In this document: positions 1 through 8,143 of the stretch, piece after piece
Numbering within the stretch: position 1 is the stretch's first letter
Layout of the letters: each line of letters opens with the position of its first letter
NCBI GenBank assembly: GCA_043812795.1
Contig: JBDRLU010000026.1
Location: 1-21,239 of the forward strand
Direction: 5' to 3'
Source of the DNA: JBDRLU01 sp043812795
Lineage (GTDB): Bacteria; Chloroflexota; Dehalococcoidia; Dehalococcoidales; UBA2162
Length of the DNA stretch: 21,239 nt
The notes under the pieces: model-generated
What the model was told of the DNA's origin: nothing
The model's input: only the letters and a program-made list of their open reading frames with translations
Databases searched by the model: none
Program-made: the position numbers and the translations under genes

Positions 1-1119
1 CGTGATAAGGACAGAGGTGGCCATACCCTCGTCACCACCGCAGAGATGAGATAGGCCTATCTTCGGGTCTTTTATCTGTCTCTGTCCAGCCTGGCCCTTC
101 ATCTGCCAGACAAACTCGGCAATCTGGGCGACACCGGTAGCGCTGGTCGGATGTCCTTTGGCCAGCAAGCCACCGCTCGGGCTGACGGGTAGCGGCCCAT
201 CAAGATTAAAGTGACCCTTTTCCATCAGTGGCCCGACTTCATAGTCGCCGCAAAGCTGAAGGTCGGCGATATGCTCCACTTCGCTGACGGTGAAGTTATC
301 GTGGAGCTCGACCATGTCCACATCTTTCGGCCCGATGCCGGCAATTTCATAGGCTTTCTTGGCGGCACGGACACTCACATCGCGGGTATCCATCAGCTCG
401 CCACGGATGAACCGCTGGCTGGTCAGAGCACCACCAGCGATTTTGATGAAGGGGCCGCTGGTGTACTGGCGGGCGACTTCCTCCGTGCACAGGATAGCGG
501 CGGCGGCACCATCACCCGTCGGGCAGCAGTGGTAGAGGGTCATCGGGTCGGCAATCATGCGGGAGTTATGGACGTCTTCCGGCCCTTTCATGGGGATTTT
601 GTACTGGGCTCTCGGGTTCAGCAAACCATTGTTGTGGTTCTTAACCGAGCACCAGGCCATCTGGTCTAAGGTATACCGCTTTTCGTAAATTGCCCGCTGC
701 ATTTTCATGGAGTATTTGGCCAGCATATTCGAGATACCCATAATCGTCGGCGGATGGGGCGGGGTATTGGCACCGAGCGGCCCGTGGGGAGCCTGGTCGA
801 CCCCCATGGCCATGATGAGGTCGTACAGGCCGGTGGCTACCGCCTGGTAGGCCAGCAACATGGATGTCGCCCCGCCGGCACAGGCATTGGCGATATTGAT
901 GATGGGTATGCCGATATGGCCGATTTCGGCTTCGACCAGCTGACCGTCAGTATTCCCGCCCATGGAGTGGGTACAATACATCATGGGTATTTTGTTCCAC
1001 GCGATGCCGGCATCCTTGCAAGCTTCTAGGACGGCCTCAGCACCAATCTTGGGCGGTGTTTTTTCCGGGAACCGGCCGAACTTGGTCATCCCAACCCCTA
1101 AGACAACTACATCCCTCAT
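1..1119 (-). CDS. Thiolase family protein (SCP-x / lipid-transfer type), C-terminus cut by window edge
   Basis: I translated the minus strand from the ATG at 1119, which follows a good ribosome binding site (GGAGGA, about 1125-1130). It stays open for 373 codons to the window edge. The protein begins MRDVVVLGVGMTKFG and carries the thiolase landmarks: the nucleophilic Cys80 in NACAGGA, His273 in LHDNFT, His323 in AKGHP, and Cys360 in HLCGG. Only the last few residues should be missing. Thiolases of this kind condense or cleave acyl-CoA thioesters (beta-ketoacyl-CoA plus CoA to two acyl-CoAs) in the cytoplasm. The form without a long N-terminal extension resembles the SCP-x/archaeal acetyl-CoA acetyltransferase group, whose members often work with a Zn-ribbon OB-fold partner. 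No partner lies upstream here, and the downstream side is outside the window. The exact substrate cannot be told. Confidence 0.92.
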   Translation of the reverse strand, partial: MRDVVVLGVGMTKFGRFPEKTPPKIGAEAVLEACKDAGIAWNKIPMMYCTHSMGGNTDGQLVEAEIGHIGIPIINIANACAGGATSMLLAYQAVATGLYDLIMAMGVDQAPHGPLGANTPPHPPTIMGISNMLAKYSMKMQRAIYEKRYTLDQMAWCSVKNHNNGLLNPRAQYKIPMKGPEDVHNSRMIADPMTLYHCCPTGDGAAAAILCTEEVARQYTSGPFIKIAGGALTSQRFIRGELMDTRDVSVRAAKKAYEIAGIGPKDVDMVELHDNFTVSEVEHIADLQLCGDYEVGPLMEKGHFNLDGPLPVSPSGGLLAKGHPTSATGVAQIAEFVWQMKGQAGQRQIKDPKIGLSHLCGGDEGMATSVLIT

Positions 1120-1212
1120 TAGTTATATCCTCCTTCTCCACTTAGTATGGTGATGTGATTAATTTCCATTGATTTTTCCTTTAATCTTCAGTTGAAAAGA
1201 TGGAAAAAGTAA

Positions 1213-1251
1213 GGGCGCCCATGGTTGCTTTTAACAGCAACACCGGCGCCC
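1213..1251 (-). promoter_or_regulatory. Hairpin in the leader of the thiolase gene
   Basis: An inverted repeat pairs GGGCGCC (1213-1219) with GGCGCCC (1245-1251). After a small internal loop, GTTGCT (1224-1229) pairs with AGCAAC (1236-1241) around a 6-nt loop. Read on the minus strand it is followed by a T-rich stretch (TTACTTTTT), so it could act as an attenuator or weak terminator between the promoter at 1312-1340 and the thiolase start at 1119. No known riboswitch class was recognised. Confidence 0.4.
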
Positions 1252-1311
1252 CTAATCTACTCCCTCATATCCTCCAGCCTCAAGTCCCTTATCGACTCGC
1301 TTATGGCTTTA

Positions 1312-1340
1312 ATTAAACACCTATTTCAGGCTACTGTCAA
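1312..1340 (-). promoter_or_regulatory. Sigma70-type promoter for the thiolase
   Basis: On the minus strand TTGACA (1335-1340, perfect -35) is followed by a 17-nt spacer and TTTAAT (1312-1317, 5 of 6 matches to the -10). Transcription would begin near 1305 and give a leader of about 185 nt that includes the hairpin at 1213-1251. The rest of the 1120-1480 gap contains no convincing gene. Confidence 0.6.
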
Positions 1341-1416
1341 TCAGGAATCCTTGCCACAAGAGATCCGGCCGCTTCCAGAAAACCGGTTACATTAATGATA
1401 CTTGTTTTCAAGGCAT

Positions 1417-1445
1417 TTGTCTTTCAAGGCGTTTTGAATTATACT
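1417..1445 (+). promoter_or_regulatory. Promoter upstream of the DUF1616-like gene
   Basis: TTGTCT (1417-1422), a 17-nt spacer and TATACT (1440-1445) form a plausible sigma70 promoter 35 nt before the TTG start at 1481. It is divergent from the thiolase promoter. Confidence 0.5.
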
Positions 1446-1480
1446 TCAAGGCTGAATCTTAATCGACGAGGTATGCCTGA

Positions 1481-1927
1481 TTGAGTATTAGTCCCCCCAA
1501 AAAGTCTGGCTGGGGCAGTGTCCTGACCGCTATTCTCATACTGGCTATTCTCAGTACGGTGGCCGCACTGGGCTACGTGGTAACCAACCCGGCGGAAGAG
1601 AGTTTCACCGAATTTTATCTCCTCGGCCTTGACGGTACAGCCGACAATTATCCCGGCCAGTTACGAGCCGGAGAGCCGGGAAAAGTAATTGTTGGCATTA
1701 TCAACCGGGAGCATGAAACGACCACTTACCGCCTGCAAATCACGGTGGATGGAGCAGTCAACCGGGAAATCACCCCGGTGACACTTCAACACGGCGAGAA
1801 GTGGGAGGAGGCCATTAGTTTTCTGCCCGGCCATACCGGGGACAGGCAAAAGGTGGAGTTTCTGCTTTACCGACAAGAACAGACTGAAGTGTACCGCAGC
1901 CTTCTTCTCTGGGTCGATGTCCGGTAA
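1481..1927 (+). CDS. DUF1616-like membrane-anchored protein
   Basis: This is a 148-residue protein with a TTG start at 1481, chosen because GAGG (1468-1471) sits 9 nt upstream. A short basic N-terminus (MSISPPKKSG) precedes one hydrophobic segment at about residues 14-34, and the remainder is a soluble beta-rich domain that would lie outside the membrane. The pattern FTEFYLLGLDGTADNYPGQL, then a GEPGKVIVGI stretch and a final EFLLY strand, matches my recollection of the extracytoplasmic part of DUF1616 proteins, an archaeal/Chloroflexota family of unknown function. Longer members have several N-terminal membrane helices, whereas this copy has one. It lies 49 nt before glmM and may relate to cell-surface glycan work, but that rests on position only. 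Confidence 0.75.
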   Translation: MSISPPKKSGWGSVLTAILILAILSTVAALGYVVTNPAEESFTEFYLLGLDGTADNYPGQLRAGEPGKVIVGIINREHETTTYRLQITVDGAVNREITPVTLQHGEKWEEAISFLPGHTGDRQKVEFLLYRQEQTEVYRSLLLWVDVR

Positions 1928-1938
1928 GATTAAGCTGA

Positions 1939-1967
1939 TTGACATCTAACTCCGTCAAGATTAAAAT
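1939..1967 (+). promoter_or_regulatory. Promoter of the glmM operon, nearly leaderless
   Basis: TTGACA (1939-1944), a 17-nt spacer and TAAAAT (1962-1967) form a near-consensus promoter. The glmM ATG at 1977 is only 9 nt past the -10, so the transcript would carry a 5' leader of only a few bases, and no Shine-Dalgarno sequence is visible. It gives the glm genes a start separate from the DUF1616-like gene. Confidence 0.6.
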
Positions 1968-1976
1968 CAGCGCCAG

Positions 1977-3275
1977 ATGAATCTCTTTGGCACATCCGGC
2001 ATCAGAAGAACAGCGGATAGAGGCTTATTTGAGTTAGCCTGGAAGGCTGGACTCGCCACCGGCAAGACTTATGCCCGTGTGGTCGTCGGCACCGACACCC
2101 GGACTTCAAGCGAAGCGCTGAAGCATGTTTTTGTCGCCGGGCTATTAGCCGCGGGCGCAGATTGTTTTGACGCTGGTGTACTACCGACACCGACGCTGGC
2201 TTTAGCCACTCGCCGGTTTCAGGCCGGGGCAATGATTACCGCCTCCCACAACCCACCTGAATATAACGGCATCAAGTTGCTCAATCCCGATGGCTCGGCC
2301 TTTGACACCGGGCAGCGGCAACAAATGGAAAAGGTCATACTGAGCGATTCCCTTTCCGTCGCCCGATGGACTGAAATAAAAAGTAGCCACACTTACGATG
2401 GTGCCATTGCAGAACATACCGAGCATATCCTCAAAGCTTTCCCAGGTAAACCAAAGCTTAAGGTTGCTTTGGACTGTGGTTGCGGCGCGGCTTCGGTCAT
2501 TACGCCCTTTCTGCTTACAAGAATGGGCTGCGAGCTAGTCGCTCTGAACTGTACCCCGAGCGGGTTTTTCCCCCATGACGTTGAGCCAGTTGAAGCCAAC
2601 CTGGGAGATTTGATACGGGCCACCCGGGAGTCCGGCGCCGATTTGGGCATCGCCCATGATGGGGATGCCGACCGTATGATGGCCGTCGATGACAAAGGCC
2701 GCTTCATTCCCGGAGATAAGCTACTGGCTATTCTGGCCCAACAGACAAGGGCGAAAAAAGTGGTCACCACCGTTGATGCGTCGCGGGTCATCGATGAACT
2801 AGGTTTTAGTATTACCCGGACCAGAGTGGGTGATATTTACGTCTCCGAGGAGTTGAAAAGAGGCGGTGACTTTGGCGGCGAACCCTCGGGGGCCTGGATT
2901 TTTCCACAGAGCTCACTCTGCCCCGACGGCATCTATGCTGCGGCACAACTGGTCGCTATCGCCAGCCAGCACAAATTATCCGCCCTCGTGGACGAGATAC
3001 CGCAATACCCGCTCCAGCGCGGTAGTATTCCCGCCCAAAAAATAGCTCTAACCGAACTGGCCGGCCGGCTTTCAGCAATGAAGCCATTGAGCATGAGCAA
3101 TATCGATGGTCTGAAACTGGACTTTGCCGATGGCTGGCTTCTTATCCGTGGTTCGGGTACTGAGCCAAAGGTAAGGATATCGGCTGAGGCCAGGACGGAA
3201 GCGCGGGTGCAGCAACTCTATGAGAGTGGTGTCAGAACCATTAAGGAGTACCTGAAGAAAGGCAAGGAGGCTTAG
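1977..3275 (+). CDS. glmM: Phosphoglucosamine mutase / phosphohexomutase
   Basis: This 432-residue alpha-D-phosphohexomutase interconverts hexosamine-6-phosphate and hexosamine-1-phosphate. All four active-site elements are visible: the phosphoserine loop TASHNP with Ser90, the Mg-binding DGDADR (228-233), the sugar-binding GEPSG (301-305), and the phosphate-binding RGSGTEPKVR (391-400). The length fits the archaeal-type GlmM/phosphomannomutase group. Because it sits directly before two GlmU-like genes and glmS, glucosamine-phosphate is the likeliest substrate, although phosphomannomutase or phosphoglucomutase activity cannot be excluded from sequence. The ATG at 1977 matches the family's N-terminus (LFGTSGIR). 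The next gene begins 1 nt after this stop, so the two are co-translated. Confidence 0.92.
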   Translation: MNLFGTSGIRRTADRGLFELAWKAGLATGKTYARVVVGTDTRTSSEALKHVFVAGLLAAGADCFDAGVLPTPTLALATRRFQAGAMITASHNPPEYNGIKLLNPDGSAFDTGQRQQMEKVILSDSLSVARWTEIKSSHTYDGAIAEHTEHILKAFPGKPKLKVALDCGCGAASVITPFLLTRMGCELVALNCTPSGFFPHDVEPVEANLGDLIRATRESGADLGIAHDGDADRMMAVDDKGRFIPGDKLLAILAQQTRAKKVVTTVDASRVIDELGFSITRTRVGDIYVSEELKRGGDFGGEPSGAWIFPQSSLCPDGIYAAAQLVAIASQHKLSALVDEIPQYPLQRGSIPAQKIALTELAGRLSAMKPLSMSNIDGLKLDFADGWLLIRGSGTEPKVRISAEARTEARVQQLYESGVRTIKEYLKKGKEA

Positions 3276-3276
3276 T

Positions 3277-4479
3277 TTGAAGGCAGTTATTCTCGCCGCC
3301 GGGGAGGGTGCCCGGATGCGTCCCCTGACCTATACCCGGCCTAAGGTAATGATACCCATCGCCAACAAACCCATCCTGGAGCACTTGCTTATTGAAGCCG
3401 TACAGGCCGGTATCAAAGAGTTTATCCTTATCGTCGGCTATCACGACGAACAGGTACGCAACTACTTTGGCGATGGCAAAAAATGGGGAGCCAAAATAAG
3501 TTACTCCACCCAAAACAAGCAACTGGGTACAGCCGATGCACTCAGAGTAGTGGAAAGCCAGCTTGGGGATAACTTCCTGATGATGAATGGGGACATTATT
3601 GTCCGACAGGAAGATATCCGTAGTCTGATTGAGAAAAATAACACCTCGGTAAGTGTCTTTGAGGTCGAAAATACCCGGGATTTAGGCTTGGTGGAGGTAA
3701 GGGAAGACCGGGTAATCCGCATTCACGAAAAGGTAGAAAAACCACCTTCCCGACTGGCTAATGCCGGTCTCTACCTCTTTACGCCAGAAATATTCGCCGC
3801 CATTGCCGAGACACCGAAGTCACTGCGTGGAGAATATGAAATTACCGATTCACTGCAGCGGCTGATTGACCGGCAGCACCCGGTCTCCTGTCACCGCATC
3901 GGCTACTGGCTTGACCTCAGCTACCCCTGGGACTTACTCCCGGCGAACGAACCTCTCCTGGCCCGGGTACAGTCCCAGAACCTGGGCAAGGTAGAAGAGA
4001 ACGTGGCACTGCGGGGCACGGTTAATATCGGCAAGGGTACCGTAGTGAAGTCGGGCGCCTACATTACCGGCCCGGTGATAATCGGGCAGAACTGCGATAT
4101 CGGCCCTAACTGCTATATCCGACCGTATACTTCCATCGGGGATAATTGCCACGTCGGCGCTGCCGTTGAAGTGAAGAACTCTATCATCATGCGTGGCACT
4201 AAAATTCCTCACCTCAACTATGTCGGCGATAGTGTTATCGGCGAGGGGTGTAACCTGGGCGCGGGTACCAAAATTGCCAATCTCCGACTGGATGAAAAAG
4301 AGATATGGGTTGCCGGTCAGGAGACCAAAAGGCGCAAGTTAGGTGCTATAATTGGAGATAAAGTCGGCACGGGAATAAACGCCAGTATCAATATCGGCAC
4401 GATGATTGGTAATAATACCCAAATCGGTCCGGGGGCGATAGCCAGCGGAATTATCCTGCCCGACTCAAAGATTTTTTAG
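3277..4479 (+). CDS. glmU: Bifunctional GlmU-like sugar-1-phosphate nucleotidyltransferase / acetyltransferase
   Basis: The gene begins with a TTG codon placed 6 nt after AAGGAGG (3264-3270), which lies inside the end of glmM. The 400-residue protein has an N-terminal nucleotidyltransferase domain with the nucleotide-binding LAAGEGARMRPLT loop (6-18), RPKVM (21-25), and a metal-binding Asp in MMNGD (about 102-106). From about residue 240 it continues as left-handed beta-helix hexapeptide repeats. The segment LNYVGDSVIGEGCNLGAGT followed by ANLR (about 311-335) resembles the acetyltransferase active region of GlmU, so this copy probably both acetylates glucosamine-1-phosphate and transfers UMP to form UDP-GlcNAc. 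It resembles archaeal bifunctional proteins more than E. coli GlmU. Thymidylyl transfer is an alternative or additional activity. Confidence 0.88.
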   Translation: MKAVILAAGEGARMRPLTYTRPKVMIPIANKPILEHLLIEAVQAGIKEFILIVGYHDEQVRNYFGDGKKWGAKISYSTQNKQLGTADALRVVESQLGDNFLMMNGDIIVRQEDIRSLIEKNNTSVSVFEVENTRDLGLVEVREDRVIRIHEKVEKPPSRLANAGLYLFTPEIFAAIAETPKSLRGEYEITDSLQRLIDRQHPVSCHRIGYWLDLSYPWDLLPANEPLLARVQSQNLGKVEENVALRGTVNIGKGTVVKSGAYITGPVIIGQNCDIGPNCYIRPYTSIGDNCHVGAAVEVKNSIIMRGTKIPHLNYVGDSVIGEGCNLGAGTKIANLRLDEKEIWVAGQETKRRKLGAIIGDKVGTGINASINIGTMIGNNTQIGPGAIASGIILPDSKIF

Positions 4480-4486
4480 GTAAGGA

Positions 4487-5665
4487 ATGATGAAACCGGC
4501 AATTATACTGGCGGCTGGTGAAGGGCAAAGGCTGAGGCCGTTCACGGCCACTAAACCGAAAGTAATGCTTTCCATTGCCGGAAAGCCGGTACTCCAGTAT
4601 GTGGTCGAGGCCCTCGCCCAGAATGGTATCCGTGATATTGCCATCGTCGTCGGCTATAAACGGGAGGAGATATTCGATTACTTCGGCACCGGCGAACAAT
4701 CTGGCGTCAACATCACGTATATCACCCAGGAAAGACAACTCGGCACCGCTCATGCTCTGGCGCAGGCGAAAAATAACGTGAAGGCTGACTTCCTCGTCCT
4801 GCCCGGTGATAACCTGATTGACGCTAAGACTATCTCCGAATTCGTCAAGATAAAGCCCCCCGCCGTGCTGGTAAAGAAAGTAGATGATGCTTCCCGCTAC
4901 GGAGTGGTCTATATTGAGGGTGGAGTGGTAAAGAACATCATCGAAAAGCCTGAGGAGGCCGGGGGAAATATCATCAACACCGGCATTTATGCCCTCACTC
5001 CTGAGATTTTCGACTTTATCGGTCCGGAATTAGATATCCCTGACGTTCTCAATAACATGCTGGCCGAAGGTCACCGCATCACCGTTCAGGAGACCGAAGG
5101 CACCTGGCTGGATATCGTCTATCCGTGGGACATCATCAAACTGAATAACGCGGTGCTCTCGCGTCTGCCGGCTAATCAAGGTGGCATAACTGAGGCAGGC
5201 GTGGTCATCAAGGGGATGGTCTCCATCGGTAAAAACACCATAATACGGGCGAATTCCTATATTGCCGGCCCGGTAGTTATCGGCAGTGATTGCGATATCG
5301 GGCCCAATGCCTGCATTTTACCGGCCACCAGCATCGGCGACAACGTCAGTATCTCACCGTTCTGCGACGTGGAAAACAGCGTTATCGGTGACGATATCAC
5401 CATTGGGCCGGGCTCTATTATCCAGGATTCGGTTATTGATGGTGGGTGCATTATCAAAGGGCACTTCATCGCCACCAGCGGCGAAGCCGGCATCAGGATA
5501 AACGCCGCGTACCATCAGGTAAATATCGGAGCCATGCTGGGTACGGGATGTAATGTCGGGAACTGCGTGGTGGCTCAGCCCGGCGTTATCGTCGGTAATT
5601 ACAGTCAAATTCAGGCAATGAAGCTCCTCAGTGGTATCTTGCCGGATAAAAGTAACGTGCTTTAG
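4487..5665 (+). CDS. Second GlmU-like nucleotidyltransferase with left-handed beta-helix, divergent paralogue
   Basis: This 392-residue protein is collinear with the previous gene and follows it after 7 nt. It has an N-terminal nucleotidyltransferase domain with the LAAGEGQRLRPFT loop, TKPKVM, and the GD pair in VLPGDN, then a hexapeptide-repeat beta-helix from about residue 240. It differs in the C-terminal third: the YVGDSVIG, NLGAGT and ANLR elements of its neighbour are replaced by a stretch with ATSGEAGIRINAAY and NVGNCVV. The acetyltransferase site may therefore be altered or lost, leaving a UDP- or dTDP-sugar pyrophosphorylase with a structural beta-helix. Two ATGs at 4487 and 4490 are possible starts; TAAGGA (4481-4486) lies very close, so the second may be favoured. 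The pair looks like an old tandem duplication. Confidence 0.85.
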   Translation: MMKPAIILAAGEGQRLRPFTATKPKVMLSIAGKPVLQYVVEALAQNGIRDIAIVVGYKREEIFDYFGTGEQSGVNITYITQERQLGTAHALAQAKNNVKADFLVLPGDNLIDAKTISEFVKIKPPAVLVKKVDDASRYGVVYIEGGVVKNIIEKPEEAGGNIINTGIYALTPEIFDFIGPELDIPDVLNNMLAEGHRITVQETEGTWLDIVYPWDIIKLNNAVLSRLPANQGGITEAGVVIKGMVSIGKNTIIRANSYIAGPVVIGSDCDIGPNACILPATSIGDNVSISPFCDVENSVIGDDITIGPGSIIQDSVIDGGCIIKGHFIATSGEAGIRINAAYHQVNIGAMLGTGCNVGNCVVAQPGVIVGNYSQIQAMKLLSGILPDKSNVL

Positions 5666-5670
5666 AAACT

Positions 5671-7455
5671 ATGTGTGGTATTGTCGGTTATATCGGAGAG
5701 AAACAGGCACAGCCCATACTCTTCAATTGCTTGAAGAGACTGGAATACCGGGGCTATGACTCATGCGGTATCGCTATCGAGAATGGTGGTCTCGAAGCCT
5801 ATAAAGATGCCATCAGGATAGAGGCACTGGCCAAAGCTGCTCCGCGCTTAAAAGGGACGATTGGTATCGGCCATACACGCTGGGCGACTCATGGCCCGCC
5901 CTCTAGGATAAATGCCCATCCCCACTTTGACTGTACCGGGAAAATTACCGTGGTGCACAATGGCATCATTACCAACTACCAGCAGTTAAGACGACAATTA
6001 GCCAGTGAAGGGCACAGTTTTGCTTCGGAAACAGACACCGAGGTCATCCCCCATCTGATTGAGAAATATTACGATGGCAGCCTGGAAAAGGCGGTGAAGG
6101 CCGCTCTACACGAAATAGAAGGCTCTTATGCCCTCATTGTCTTGAGGTCAGGTGAGCCGGTACTGGTCGCCGCCAGAAAAGACAGCCCCCTTATTGTCGG
6201 CGTCGGCGACCGGGAGTATTTCCTTGCCTCCGATGTCCCGGCCATACTGGACTATACCAGCCGGGTTATTTATCTGGAAGACGGCGATGTCAGTGTCCTC
6301 AGCAAACAGGACATAAAAGTCAGCCGCCGGAACACCCCGGTGAAACGACCGGAAAACCGGATAGCTTGGAGCGTTGAAGAAGCCCAAAAGGGCGGCTATG
6401 AGCATTTCATGTTGAAGGAAATCCATGAGCAGCCGAGGGTAATCCGGAATACCCTCGGTGAATACAGCCAGGCCGGCGACCTGGTGCCCGACCTGGCAAC
6501 ACTGAGAGATTCAGGGGTTGAGTCGATGATGATGGTCGCCTGCGGTACATCATATCATGCCGGCATGGTGGGAAAATATATTATGCAGGAACTACTCGGC
6601 ATTCCGGTGCGGCTTGAACTGGCCTCTGAATTTAACTATTACGGTCCCACTCTGGCGAAAGCCCTGGCTATTGCCCTTACCCAGTCCGGCGAGACCGCTG
6701 ACACACTGAAAGCAATGAAAAAATTGAGGGAGGCGGGAGGACGGGTAATTGCCGTTACCAATGTCGTCGGCAGCACTGCCAGCCGCATTGCCAACCACAC
6801 GATTTATACGCGGGCTGGCCCTGAGATAAGCGTGGCCGCGACCAAGACCCTGATTGCCCAGCTGATGGTACTATACTGGTTAGGAATGTCCTACTCTAAA
6901 GCTGAACCGAGGCAACTGGCCGGTTTGCTGACAGGGTTGCGACACCTGCCCAGCAAAGTCCAGCAGGTACTGGATGATGAGACCGCTATTATCGAGCAGG
7001 CCAAATACCTCGCCAGGTATGAGAATGCGTTCTTCATCGGGCGGGGCATCAACCTGGCCATCGCGCTCGAGGGAGCGCTCAAATTGAAAGAGATTTCTTA
7101 CATCCACGCTGAAGGCTATGCCGCTGGCGAGACCAAGCATGGCCCCTTTGCCTTATTCGACAGCCACACGCCAGTCATCGCCATCGTCGCCCGGGACAAC
7201 ACTTACGATGCGATACTGACCAATATCAAGGAAATCAAGGCGAGAGGGGCACCCGTCATCGCGCTGGCCGAAGAAAACGATAGTGCCGCTGAGGAATTGG
7301 CTGATGCCGTTATCACTGTCCCGCACGTCGATACCCTGTTATCGCCGGTGGTCAACCTGGTAGTTTTGCAGCTATTAGCCTACTACACCGCTAAGGAACG
7401 CGGCTGTCCGATAGATTTCCCGCGCAATTTAGCCAAGAGCGTAACAGTGGAATAG
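5671..7455 (+). CDS. glmS: Glutamine--fructose-6-phosphate aminotransferase (isomerizing)
   Basis: This 594-residue protein makes glucosamine-6-phosphate from fructose-6-phosphate and glutamine, the entry step to UDP-GlcNAc. The N-terminus MCGIVGYIG exposes the nucleophilic Cys (Cys2 before Met removal) of the Ntn glutaminase domain, followed by HTRWATHG and the HNGII segment. Two SIS sugar-isomerase domains follow, with CGTSYHAG, TQSGETADT and the closing DFPRNLAKSVTVE, which is diagnostic of GlmS and supplies the C-terminal loop and catalytic Lys. The ATG is 5 nt after the preceding stop and has no clear Shine-Dalgarno, consistent with translation by ribosomes coming from upstream. No glmS ribozyme-like region can fit in the 5-nt gap. 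Confidence 0.97.
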   Translation: MCGIVGYIGEKQAQPILFNCLKRLEYRGYDSCGIAIENGGLEAYKDAIRIEALAKAAPRLKGTIGIGHTRWATHGPPSRINAHPHFDCTGKITVVHNGIITNYQQLRRQLASEGHSFASETDTEVIPHLIEKYYDGSLEKAVKAALHEIEGSYALIVLRSGEPVLVAARKDSPLIVGVGDREYFLASDVPAILDYTSRVIYLEDGDVSVLSKQDIKVSRRNTPVKRPENRIAWSVEEAQKGGYEHFMLKEIHEQPRVIRNTLGEYSQAGDLVPDLATLRDSGVESMMMVACGTSYHAGMVGKYIMQELLGIPVRLELASEFNYYGPTLAKALAIALTQSGETADTLKAMKKLREAGGRVIAVTNVVGSTASRIANHTIYTRAGPEISVAATKTLIAQLMVLYWLGMSYSKAEPRQLAGLLTGLRHLPSKVQQVLDDETAIIEQAKYLARYENAFFIGRGINLAIALEGALKLKEISYIHAEGYAAGETKHGPFALFDSHTPVIAIVARDNTYDAILTNIKEIKARGAPVIALAEENDSAAEELADAVITVPHVDTLLSPVVNLVVLQLLAYYTAKERGCPIDFPRNLAKSVTVE

Positions 7456-7482
7456 GGTGTTTTCAGCCCTAAGGGAGGTACC

Positions 7483-8137
7483 ATGAAGGTTAATTGGCTG
7501 GGACACGCTTGTTTTCTTATTACCGCCGGTAACGGAGTCAAGATTATTACCGACCCTTATGAAGCTAACTACCGGGGCATCATCAATTACGGACCGGTAA
7601 AAGAGACCGCCGATATTGTTACCATCAGCCATCAGCACGGCGACCATAACTATACCGGCGACATACCGGGTAAGCCGGAAGTAATTCAAGGTCCGGGCCA
7701 GCGCAAGGCTAAGGGCATCGAATTTACCGGCATCCCTTGCTATCATGACCGCGTTTCCGGCCGCGAGCGGGGTGAGAACACCTTGTTCTGTTTTCCCATC
7801 GACGGCATTCACGTTTGCCACGCCGGCGACCTCGGCCATCCTCTGGACGAGAACGCCCGCTCGCTCGCTCGGCACAATCGACATTCTTTTCTTCCCCACC
7901 GGCGGGCCGGCAGCCACGCTGGAACTGACCGAGGCGATAGACCTGTGGGAGCAACTCAAGCCTAAGGTAGTCATCGCGATGCACTTCCGCAACGATAAAT
8001 GCAACTTCCCTAAATACGGTATCGAGGACTTGCTGAAGCTCAAGCCGCAGGCTGTGCGCGTCGGCAAAAGCGAGGTTGAGTTCACGGCGGGCAAGCTACC
8101 GCAAGGCCAGGTTCTTATTCTGGAACCGAGTCTTTAG
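7483..8137 (+). pseudogene. MBL-fold metal-dependent hydrolase (UlaG/UPF0173-like), frameshifted by a CGCT repeat expansion
   Basis: The gene starts at an ATG at 7483 behind a strong GGGAGG (7473-7478). Frame one encodes the metallo-beta-lactamase landmarks WLGHA, SHQHGDHN (H50, H52, D54, H55), H88, and D116 in HAGDLGH. The conserved remainder (LGTIDILFFPTGG, then IAMHF with the last metal-binding His, ending LEPSL) is in the next frame up to 8137. The break coincides with three tandem CGCT copies at 7858-7869. Removing one copy restores a continuous protein of about 216 residues with ARSLGT across the join, the usual length for this family. As written, translation ends at 7965 with an aberrant tail and lacks the final metal ligand. 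Substrate unknown. Either a real slippage mutation or a sequence error is possible. Confidence 0.85.
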
Positions 8138-8143
8138 ACTAAC

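Noticed and set aside
1120..1305. T-box or other known riboswitch in the thiolase leader
   Set aside because: GGGAGTAGA looks faintly like a T-box element, but no specifier loop or TGGNACCGCG-like T-box sequence is present.
1258..1325. Minus-strand stretch reading like an amphipathic helix (KAISESIRDLRLED) before a TAG
   Set aside because: No start codon in frame and closed by stop codons a few codons upstream; it lies within the promoter and leader, so probably chance or a very old remnant.
7429..8094. 221-codon minus-strand frame across the MBL hydrolase gene
   Set aside because: Antisense to a recognisable gene, with no family motifs; a by-product of codon bias.
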